Origin: Chloroflexota bacterium
GTDB lineage: Bacteria; Chloroflexota; Limnocylindria; Limnocylindrales; CSP1-4
DNA length: 11,248 bases
Assembly: GCA_029858845.1 (NCBI GenBank)
Contig: JAOUEG010000037.1
Coordinates: 1 to 11,248, forward strand
Direction of reading: 5' to 3'
This document shows, piece by piece, positions 5,589 to 11,248 of the stretch. Both the position numbers and the translations under genes were made by a program. Each line of letters starts with the position of its first letter. Positions within the stretch are counted from its first letter, which is position 1. The notes beneath the pieces were generated by a model. It was not told the DNA's origin. It ran no database searches and saw only the letters and a list, made by a program, of their open reading frames with translations.

Positions 5589-6842
5589 ATGCGCTCATCC
5601 CTCGTCGTGTCGCGCTCGCGCTCGCCAGAGCCCGAACCCGATCCTGATCCTGAACCTCGGGGGCGTGTCCGGGTCAACCATCGGACCCCGGCGCCACTGC
5701 GCCTCTTGGTCGGGCTTGTCGTGCTCGCCATCGGGCTCGCCGCATGCGGATCAGCCGACCGCTCCCCGGCACCGTCGGCAACCTCCTCGCCGGCACCGGT
5801 GAGCGTGGTTGCATCGTCGAGCCCGACCCCTGCGCCCACCGCGACGCCCACGCCGGCCCCGACGGCGACGCCGGAGCCGACCCCAGTCAAGGTGCCGTCG
5901 CCACTCACCGGTCGCCTCGTCTCACCCAAGGTCGCCCGACGCCATCCGATCGCGGTGATGATCGACGACATCCGGGTAGCCAGGCCGCAGTCCGGCCTGA
6001 ACTCGGCGGCCGTCGTCTGGCACGCGCCGGCGGAGGCCGGGATCCCCCGCTACATGGCGGTCTTCACGGACAAGTACCCCAAGTGGATCGGGCCGGTGCG
6101 GAGCGCGCGCGTCTACTACATCGCCTGGGCCTCCGAATGGAAGGCGGTCTACGCGCATTCCGGCGGTTCGCCGGCAGCCAAGCGACAGCTGAAGGCCAAG
6201 GGAGACGGCACCCTCGTCTACAACGCCGATGAGTTCCGCTATGGCGGCGGAGCGTTCGGCCGGATCCCGGAGCGCAGAGCCCCGCACAACGTCTATACCT
6301 CGGGGGCGCGGATGCACCGGCTGGGCATCCGGCTGGGGGCTGAAGACCAGGACTACGATCCCATCTGGACGTTCGCGCCCGATGCACCGCTGGAGGCACG
6401 GCCGTACGGCGGCACCATCCGGATTCGCTATCCGCAGAACACGGTCGTGTATCGCTACGACCGGGAGTCGAACCGCTGGATGCGCGGTGTGACCGGCGAG
6501 AAGCAGCAGATCGACGCCAACGACGACAAGCCGATCGGGCCTCGGAACGTCGTGATCATGTACGCCCAGTTCACCAACAGCGGCGACAGCAAGGGCCGGC
6601 TGGATGCCGACGTCATCGGCTCCGGCAAGGCGACGGTCTCGACCAACGGCCGGACCGTCGAGGGTGTCTGGAAGAAGGACTCCACGACGGCCCCAACGCA
6701 GTTCTTCACCGAGGCTGGCGACCCGATCCCGCTGACCGTCGGACAGACCTTCATCCAGGTCGTCGACATCGGCACGGACGTCACCATCAAGCCCGGATCG
6801 GTTACGCCGCCGGCGTCCCCGTCGGCTTCGCCGTCCGGCTGA
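5589..6842 (+). CDS. DUF3048 (YerB-like) lipoprotein
   Basis: The protein has 417 residues. After an unusually long N-region (1-36) with an acidic Pro-rich run (SPEPEPDPDPEP, 12-23), a hydrophobic core (about 38-50) ends in a lipobox LAAC. Cys53 should be lipid-modified and the protein anchored outside the membrane. A Pro/Thr/Ser-rich linker (about 55-107) follows. The DUF3048 N-terminal domain (about 108-250) shows ARPQSGLNSAAVVWHAPAEAGIPRYMAVF (131-159), the IGPVRSAR motif (167-174) and RRAPHNVYT (229-237). The DUF3048 C-terminal domain spans about 272-400. The homologue YerB of Bacillus is a lipoprotein, and I know of no established biochemical function. A second Pro/Ser-rich tail (407-417) ends the protein. 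The reading frame extends upstream to 5094, but that part overlaps two real genes; ATG 5589 has a promoter positioned for a leaderless start. The TPR-like gene follows after 18 bases. Confidence 0.94.
   Translation: MRSSLVVSRSRSPEPEPDPDPEPRGRVRVNHRTPAPLRLLVGLVVLAIGLAACGSADRSPAPSATSSPAPVSVVASSSPTPAPTATPTPAPTATPEPTPVKVPSPLTGRLVSPKVARRHPIAVMIDDIRVARPQSGLNSAAVVWHAPAEAGIPRYMAVFTDKYPKWIGPVRSARVYYIAWASEWKAVYAHSGGSPAAKRQLKAKGDGTLVYNADEFRYGGGAFGRIPERRAPHNVYTSGARMHRLGIRLGAEDQDYDPIWTFAPDAPLEARPYGGTIRIRYPQNTVVYRYDRESNRWMRGVTGEKQQIDANDDKPIGPRNVVIMYAQFTNSGDSKGRLDADVIGSGKATVSTNGRTVEGVWKKDSTTAPTQFFTEAGDPIPLTVGQTFIQVVDIGTDVTIKPGSVTPPASPSASPSG
5823..5885 (+). repeat. Coding repeat: PTPAPTAT octapeptide twice plus a partial unit
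   Basis: Within the lipoprotein linker, residues 79-86 and 87-94 are both PTPAPTAT, followed by PEPTP (95-99). The two 24-base units differ at the third position of most codons, so the repeat is conserved as protein rather than as recent DNA duplication. This is typical of an extended cell-wall or surface spacer. Confidence 0.8.
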
Positions 6843-6851
6843 CACGCGATC

Positions 6852-6856
6852 GGAGG
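6852..6856 (+). promoter_or_regulatory. Shine-Dalgarno deciding the GTG start at 6861
   Basis: GGAGG ends 4 bases before GTG 6861 in the 18-base gap after the lipoprotein stop. The spacing is slightly short, but the match is strong, and the reading frame has no ATG nearby that competes. Confidence 0.7.
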
Positions 6857-6860
6857 ACCA

Positions 6861-7343
6861 GTGGCAGATCCGACGTCGAACGACCCGACCGCCCTCGACG
6901 ACGCGGCCCACCGCGCCATCGCCGTGGCGTTGTTCAACCATGCCTGGACCCTGCTCGAGAAGTCGGATCGCTCGCCGGCCGAGACGGACGAGTTGATCGC
7001 TACGGCCCATGCTTCGAGATTCCACTGGAGTCGGGTGCATGACGCCGAGGCGGTCCGCCTGGCCCGCGGGGAGTGGCAGTGCTCGAGGGTCTACGCCGTC
7101 CTTGGTCGCGGCGAGCCGGCGCTCTGGCACGCGCGGCGATGCCTGGCTATCTGCGAGGAGTCCGGCGCCGGCGGCTGGGACATCGCGGCCGCCTACGAGG
7201 CGCTCGCCAGAGCCTCCGCCGTCGCAGGAGACGCCAAGGCGGCGGCCGGCTGGAAGGCCAAGGCCGTCGCATCCCTGGAGGCCATCTCGGACCCGGAGGA
7301 TCGTGAGGTCATCGCGGGAGACATCGCCGACCTGCCCGTCTGA
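6861..7343 (+). CDS. TPR-like helical protein (160 residues), function unknown
   Basis: This is a predicted cytoplasmic protein of helix-turn-helix pairs. Residues about 13-35, 42-69, 70-100 (GEWQCSRVYAVLGRGEPALWHARRCLAICEE) and 106-140 (DIAAAYEALARASAVAGDAKAAAGWKAKAVASLE) have the small-residue spacing of tetratricopeptide-type repeats. These usually mediate protein-protein contact. There is no signal peptide, membrane segment or catalytic motif. It starts at GTG 6861, supported by GGAGG at 6852-6856. It lies 18 bases after the lipoprotein stop, so the two are probably one transcript, although one product is exported and the other is not. The TPR assignment rests on pattern reading only and needs a profile search. 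Confidence 0.85.
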   Translation: MADPTSNDPTALDDAAHRAIAVALFNHAWTLLEKSDRSPAETDELIATAHASRFHWSRVHDAEAVRLARGEWQCSRVYAVLGRGEPALWHARRCLAICEESGAGGWDIAAAYEALARASAVAGDAKAAAGWKAKAVASLEAISDPEDREVIAGDIADLPV

Positions 7344-7344
7344 G

Positions 7345-7360
7345 CGCCCCCGCCTGGGCG
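7345..7360 (+). terminator. Short GC hairpin after the TPR-like gene (weak terminator candidate)
   Basis: CGCCC (7345-7349) pairs with GGGCG (7356-7360) across a six-base loop, beginning 2 bases after the stop codon. No T-tract follows, so it is weak evidence. Position between the end of one unit and the promoter-like TAGAAT of the next supports a boundary. Confidence 0.25.
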
Positions 7361-7377
7361 ACGTCACTCCGCGCCGC

Positions 7378-7410
7378 TAGAATCGGGCCCACGTCCCAGC
7401 CCGTCCGGAG
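7378..7410 (+). promoter_or_regulatory. Leadered promoter (-10 TAGAAT) and GGAG ribosome site of the oxidoreductase
   Basis: TAGAAT at 7378-7383 is one base from the TATAAT consensus and would start transcription near 7390, giving a leader of about 30 bases. GGAG at 7407-7410 lies 9 bases before ATG 7420. No good -35 sequence was found. This gene therefore has a leader and a Shine-Dalgarno, unlike the other transcription-unit heads in the window. Confidence 0.55.
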
Positions 7411-7419
7411 CGCTTTCCC

Positions 7420-8370
7420 ATGCCCGACCTCAAGACCGGCATCCTGCCCTGGAGCCAGGCTGCGACCTGGCCGGAGATGCTCGATGCCGCCAAGCGGATC
7501 GATCGTCTGGGCTACGACCACCTCTGGACCTGGGATCACCTCTACGCGATCTTCGGCGATCCGTATCAGCCGATCCTGGAAGGCTGGACGACCCTGGCCG
7601 CCTGGGCTTTGGCCACGGAACGATCCCGACTCGGCCTGCTGGTCGGCGCCAACCCGTTCCGCAACCCGGGCCTCACGGCCAAGACCGCGACGACGCTCGA
7701 CCACATCAGCGGCGGTCGAGCCATCCTGGGCATCGGCGGTGCGTGGTTCGAGCTCGAGCACGAGGCGCATGGGATCGACTTCGGTTCCGGGTTCGGCCAG
7801 CGACTCGACTGGATGGACGAGGCGGTCGGAGCGATGCGCGCCGTCCTGGACGGCGAGGCGGCGACGTCGGAGGCCGGCGCTCACTACTCGTTCCGCGATC
7901 TGCGTCAGCAGCCGATCCCCGTCCAGCCCCGCCTGCCGATCATGATCGGCGGCAGCGGCGAGAAGAAGACCCTGCGCACGGTCGCGAAGTACGCGGACAT
8001 GTGGAACGCCATGGGCCCGGTGGACGTGATGGCACGCAAGGTGGAGGTGCTGCGCGAGCACTGCGACGCCGTGGGCCGGGACATCTCGGAGATCGAGTTC
8101 ACGCTCGGCGTCAAGCTCACGATCCGCGACTCGAAGGCGGAGGCAGAACGCGTCCGCTGGGCAGCCCTCGAGCACAACCGAACCCCCCGGGCCGAGGTGG
8201 CGGACGACGACACGTTCTGGGAGGGCTCGCCGGAGGAGATCGCCGACCGGTTGCGACCGTACGTGGACCTCGGCTTCTCGACGGTGATCTCGGAGCATCC
8301 GGCTCCGTACGATGTCGAGTCCCTGGAGCGCTTCATCGGCGAGGTCAAGCCCCTGGTCGATCGCGGCTAG
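7420..8370 (+). CDS. Luciferase-like (LLM) flavin/F420-dependent oxidoreductase
   Basis: This 316-residue TIM-barrel protein belongs to the bacterial luciferase-like superfamily, in the subgroup usually annotated as F420-dependent. Markers are an N-terminal strand FGILPWSQ-type opening (TGILPWSQAATWPEM, 6-20), GYDHLWTWDHL (31-41), RLGLLVGANPFRNPGLTAKTATTLDHISGGR (70-100), and the hallmark LGIGGAWFELEHEAHGIDFGS (103-123). IMIGGSGEKKTLRTVAKYADMWN (174-196) is the likely cofactor-phosphate loop. The C-terminal GSPEEIADRLRPYVDLGFSTVI (269-290) is also typical. It would transfer hydride or oxidise a small organic substrate in the cytoplasm. The cofactor (FMN or F420) and substrate are not fixed by the sequence. 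No Cys is in an obvious catalytic position. It is a single gene with its own promoter, and converges on the AAA/TPR gene with 42 bases between stop codons. Confidence 0.95.
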   Translation: MPDLKTGILPWSQAATWPEMLDAAKRIDRLGYDHLWTWDHLYAIFGDPYQPILEGWTTLAAWALATERSRLGLLVGANPFRNPGLTAKTATTLDHISGGRAILGIGGAWFELEHEAHGIDFGSGFGQRLDWMDEAVGAMRAVLDGEAATSEAGAHYSFRDLRQQPIPVQPRLPIMIGGSGEKKTLRTVAKYADMWNAMGPVDVMARKVEVLREHCDAVGRDISEIEFTLGVKLTIRDSKAEAERVRWAALEHNRTPRAEVADDDTFWEGSPEEIADRLRPYVDLGFSTVISEHPAPYDVESLERFIGEVKPLVDRG

Positions 8371-8393
8371 GGAGGCGACACCAGGCGATACCC

Positions 8394-8429
8394 CCGCCGC
8401 ATGAGGAGCTGCTCATGCCCTGCGGGCGG
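8394..8429. terminator. Inverted repeat between convergent genes, overlapping the AAA/TPR stop codon
   Basis: CATGAG (8400-8405) pairs with CTCATG (8412-8417) across the six-base loop GAGCTG. An outer stem CCGCC (8394-8398) pairs with GGCGG (8425-8429) across an asymmetric internal loop. The minus-strand TGA (8415-8413) lies in the right arm of the inner stem. No T-tract is present, so the structure may act as a two-way RNA 3'-end or be chance in GC-rich DNA. Confidence 0.35.
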
Positions 8430-11248
8430 CCTCACCAGCGGACGCGGTCTGCCCGGCGACGCGCGGGCCGTCGGTCGTGCCGGACGGTTGGGCCTGGACC
8501 GCTGCCGGCCCCGATCCCAGGCGGGCCAGCAGTGGCTGCGCACCGAGCCGGGCCAGGGTCTCGCGGGCCGTCTCGATGGCCGCGGGCGCTTCCGCCATCT
8601 CGCGCTCGCTCGGGTCCAGCAGGGCCGCAAGGTCGATCGCGGCCATCGCCTCATCGAAAGCGAGGCCCAGCTGGCGCCAGCCGCGCAAGGCCTCGCGATA
8701 ACCGGCGATAGCGTCCGCCCGGCGCCCTTCCCGCGCCGCGAGTCCCGCCCGCATCGTCACCGCATCCAGGGCGATGGCCCGGCCACGGCCGACCAACCCG
8801 TTGATCTGGTCCAGGATCGCGCCCCCGGCAGCCACATCACCGGCCCACAGCGAGGCGCGGGCTCCGAGCGGCAGGCTGATCGACGCGAAGTAGTTCGTGG
8901 TTTCCGCGCCCGATACGGCCTGGCGCCGCGCCTCGTCGAATCCTCCCTTTGTGAACGCGGCCCAGGCTCGCCCCCACGCCACGTACGACAGGTACTGCGT
9001 GTCTCCCTTGATCGCCGGGGCCAGCCGCTCTGCTTCGGCGAGGTCGGCACTGGGATCCCCCCCGCGCATCGCGGTCAGGATCGCCCGGTACACGTACATC
9101 TCGACGAAGTACTCGAACCCGCTGTCGTTGGCCAGCCACTCGTCGATCAGGGCGGCGGCCCAGTCCCATTCCCCGATCCGGATGGCGCATGAACAGGCAT
9201 TGCCGACCATCAGGAAGCCATAGATCAGGGAGCCGCGACGGCTGGCGATCTCGAGCCCTTCCTTGGCCATCGTCAGGCCCGCCCTCGGGTCGGCGAACTG
9301 CTCGTAGAAGGTCAACGACGTCCGCGAATTCCGATCGACTTCCACGAGCCCGTTGGCGACAGCCATCGCATGCGTCCCGCGCAGGGTGATGAGTGCCTGA
9401 CGGGGTCGGTCCATGCGATACAGGATCCCGGCCATCGTCGAGAGCGCGTGGGCCGTCTCGGGGAGGAGGTCCAGTCGCTCTGCGACGGGCAGCATCCGCT
9501 CGAGCAGGACGAGCCCCTGGGCGTCGTCGCGCCCGACATGGCTCCGGGCAAGCGCGAGCAGCAGCCGGACGCCGACGGCCGTCCCCTCGAGATCGGAGTA
9601 CTCCTCCCAGGCGGGTTCGCTGATCTCGAGCAACCGATCGTTGTCGGAGCTGAACGTGCCGACCGTCTCCGCGTAGGCCGCTGTGGCCAGGGCGATGCCG
9701 ACCCGATCGGCGAGCTCCCGCCTTGCCTCCAATGCGCCGAGCGCGTGGCGCTCCGCCACCTCGGCGTCGAGGCCCTCCAAGGCGGAGATACGGGCACGTT
9801 CGTGCAGCTCGGCGCGATCGGCGGCACCCGGACTGACCGCCAGGGCATGGTCGATGAACGTGATCGACTGAGCATGGGATCCGAGGGCGGCGGCGCGCTC
9901 GGCAGCCCCGCGCAGGGCGACCCGAGCCTGGGCCGCGAGCGCATCCGCCTCCGGGCCCTCGGTCGCGTACTCGTGCGCAGCGAGGTAGTGACCCGCCAGG
10001 GCGCCGGCCAGCTCGTCCGTCCCGAGCGATTCGAAGAACCGCGCGGCAGCCATGTGGCGGGTCTGGCGGTCACGCTTGGCCAGGGTGTTATAGGCGACCT
10101 CGCGGATGAGCGCCTGGACGAAGGCGTACTGGCCACGCTCGGGGCTGCGCGGGTCGGCCTCCTCGACGAGCAACTCCCGGCGGACCAGACCGCGAAGTCG
10201 GGGCTCGACGGCGTCAGGCGCGGCGCCGGCGATGGCCGCCACCCCGGCGAGGCTGAAGCTCTGGCCGAGCACCGCTGCGTCGGCCAGCAGACCCCGGTCG
10301 GAGGCGTCGAGTTCGTCGAGCCGCGCCGAGATCAGGCCGGTCAGCGTCTCCGGCACAGCCAGGTCGGACAGGTCGTCCACCGGCCGATAGACGCCGTCTT
10401 CGACGACCAGGCGCCCCTGGGCGAGCAACATCCGGACGGTCTCGACCGCGTACAACGGCACGCCATCCGCCCGCGCGACGATCGCCTCGCGGGCACCGGT
10501 CGCCAGCCCGGGAACCAGGCCCTGGAGAAGCTGATCCATCGCCTCGACCGGGAGGGGCTCCAGGTGGACGGAGGTGAAGCTGCGCTTGGCCGCGCCCCAG
10601 TCCGAGCGTCGATCCAGGAGCTCGGGTCGGGCAAGCGTGACGATGTAGAGCGGGATGTTCCGACTCCACTCCTGGAGATGGTCGACGAAGTCCAGCGTGC
10701 CGTCGTCCGCCCAGTGGAGGTCCTCGAAGACGAGGATCACCGGCGCCGTGGCCGCCAACCGCTCGAAGAACGTGCGCCACGCACCGAACAGCTGCTCAGA
10801 GGCGATCCCGGTCTCGACGCCGAGCAGGGACAGCATCGCCGGCTCGATCCAGCCTCGCTCATCCTCGTCCGGGACATGCTCGGCGAGCATGGCGGTGATC
10901 GCGGTCCGGGTCGCGGCCTGATCGTCCGTCTCGGCCAGGCCGGCGCGGCCACGGATCATCTCGCTCAGGGCCCAGAAGGTGATGCCCTCGCCATAGGCCG
11001 GTGAGCGACCGCGGTGCCACCACGCCGCACCAACGATCCCGTCGAGGTACTTCTCGAACTCCCAGGCGAGGCGGCTCTTGCCGATCCCACCGGTCCCCAT
11101 GATGCTGATCAGCCGGGTCCGTCCCTCGCGCACGGTGGCGTGGTAGAGGTCCTTGATCAGGCGCAGCTCATCGTCGCGCCCCACGAACGGAGCCTCGAGG
11201 GTGTCGGTCCGGCCGCGACCCCCGCGCTCGGCCACCACCCGGGTCGCG
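8413..11248 (-). CDS. AAA_16/TPR signalling ATPase, probably the C-terminal part of a nucleotide-cyclase fusion; 5' end off window
   Basis: At least 945 residues are visible, open to the right edge. Numbering from the in-frame GTG at 11238, FVGRDDELRLIKDLY (18-32) opens an AAA_16-type P-loop domain. Walker A is GTGGIGKSR (48-56, Lys54) and Walker B is VILVFEDLHWAD (167-178). RADGVPLYAVETVRMLL (256-272) and the winged-helix region with YAFVQALIREVAYNTLAKRDRQ (371-392) follow. From about 430 to 905 the protein is helical TPR-like repeats, then a low-complexity tail (908-941). The frame continues upstream of 11238 with no stop. In related Chloroflexota and other bacterial proteins this exact arrangement (VVAERGG-type linker, then FVGRDxEL) follows an adenylate/guanylate cyclase domain, so I infer that the true start lies outside. 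Likely role: ATP-dependent regulatory scaffold sensing a partner or ligand. It converges on the oxidoreductase gene. Confidence 0.93.
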   Translation of the reverse strand, partial: ATRVVAERGGRGRTDTLEAPFVGRDDELRLIKDLYHATVREGRTRLISIMGTGGIGKSRLAWEFEKYLDGIVGAAWWHRGRSPAYGEGITFWALSEMIRGRAGLAETDDQAATRTAITAMLAEHVPDEDERGWIEPAMLSLLGVETGIASEQLFGAWRTFFERLAATAPVILVFEDLHWADDGTLDFVDHLQEWSRNIPLYIVTLARPELLDRRSDWGAAKRSFTSVHLEPLPVEAMDQLLQGLVPGLATGAREAIVARADGVPLYAVETVRMLLAQGRLVVEDGVYRPVDDLSDLAVPETLTGLISARLDELDASDRGLLADAAVLGQSFSLAGVAAIAGAAPDAVEPRLRGLVRRELLVEEADPRSPERGQYAFVQALIREVAYNTLAKRDRQTRHMAAARFFESLGTDELAGALAGHYLAAHEYATEGPEADALAAQARVALRGAAERAAALGSHAQSITFIDHALAVSPGAADRAELHERARISALEGLDAEVAERHALGALEARRELADRVGIALATAAYAETVGTFSSDNDRLLEISEPAWEEYSDLEGTAVGVRLLLALARSHVGRDDAQGLVLLERMLPVAERLDLLPETAHALSTMAGILYRMDRPRQALITLRGTHAMAVANGLVEVDRNSRTSLTFYEQFADPRAGLTMAKEGLEIASRRGSLIYGFLMVGNACSCAIRIGEWDWAAALIDEWLANDSGFEYFVEMYVYRAILTAMRGGDPSADLAEAERLAPAIKGDTQYLSYVAWGRAWAAFTKGGFDEARRQAVSGAETTNYFASISLPLGARASLWAGDVAAGGAILDQINGLVGRGRAIALDAVTMRAGLAAREGRRADAIAGYREALRGWRQLGLAFDEAMAAIDLAALLDPSEREMAEAPAAIETARETLARLGAQPLLARLGSGPAAVQAQPSGTTDGPRVAGQTASAGEAARRA

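Noticed and set aside
5922..7367. 481-residue open frame on the minus strand
   Set aside because: It spans two plus-strand genes that have clear domains, a lipobox and a ribosome site. Its own translation is Arg/Gly-rich and featureless.
7309..8298. 329-residue open frame on the minus strand
   Set aside because: It is antisense to the luciferase-like gene, which has the family motifs along its full length.
9370..11004. 544-residue open frame on the plus strand
   Set aside because: It lies opposite the AAA/TPR gene. Its translation shows no known motif, while the minus strand gives Walker A, Walker B and TPR regions. Long antisense frames are common in GC-rich genes.
1..11248. tRNA, rRNA, riboswitch, CRISPR array, insertion sequence or attachment site
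   Set aside because: Intergenic gaps are all under 100 bases. None contains cloverleaf-like arms, regularly spaced direct repeats or paired terminal inverted repeats, and no transposase or integrase is encoded.

Overview
The window is GC-rich bacterial chromosomal DNA with tightly packed genes and no mobile element, CRISPR array, tRNA or rRNA that I can see. I infer Chloroflexota, possibly a Limnocylindria-type soil or freshwater lineage. The clues are the GC-rich codon usage and the gene content: a multi-domain ATPase of the kind fused to nucleotide cyclases, an F420-type luciferase-like oxidoreductase, a DUF3048 lipoprotein and an archaeal-type ATP-dependent DNA ligase. The phylum is an inference and would need a database search.

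Layout. Positions 1-1215 (minus) hold a class V PLP-dependent aminotransferase whose last residues lie off the left edge. It is divergent, with only 18 bases between start codons, from a two-domain rhodanese homologue (1234-2094, plus) that contains no cysteine at all. After a short convergent gap come two minus-strand genes: an unrecognised 194-residue protein made of two copies of one domain (2177-2761), and upstream of it an ATP-dependent DNA ligase (2799-4541). The ligase is divergent from a GNAT acetyltransferase (4568-5281, plus), which overlaps a small helical protein (5278-5556) by 4 bases. Next on the plus strand are a DUF3048 lipoprotein (5589-6842), a small TPR-like protein (6861-7343) and the luciferase-like oxidoreductase (7420-8370). 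From the right edge a long minus-strand AAA/TPR signalling ATPase (8413 to beyond 11248) converges on it. Its N-terminal part, probably a nucleotide cyclase domain, lies outside the window.

Expression signals form the most coherent pattern. Six starts (1215 minus, 1234 plus, 2761 minus, 4541 minus, 4568 plus, 5589 plus) have a TANNNT -10-like hexamer ending 6 or 7 bases before the start codon and no Shine-Dalgarno, which predicts leaderless mRNAs. Genes inside operons (5278 and 6861), and the oxidoreductase at 7420 with its leader, instead have GGAG-type ribosome sites. At both divergent junctions the two predicted -10 elements lie on one small inverted-repeat core, so each pair of genes appears to share a symmetric bidirectional promoter.

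The genes are mostly housekeeping or accessory metabolism and do not form one obvious pathway. The points most worth following up are the cysteine-less rhodanese paired with a desulfurase-fold enzyme, the duplicated-domain protein beside the ligase, and the symmetric leaderless promoters.
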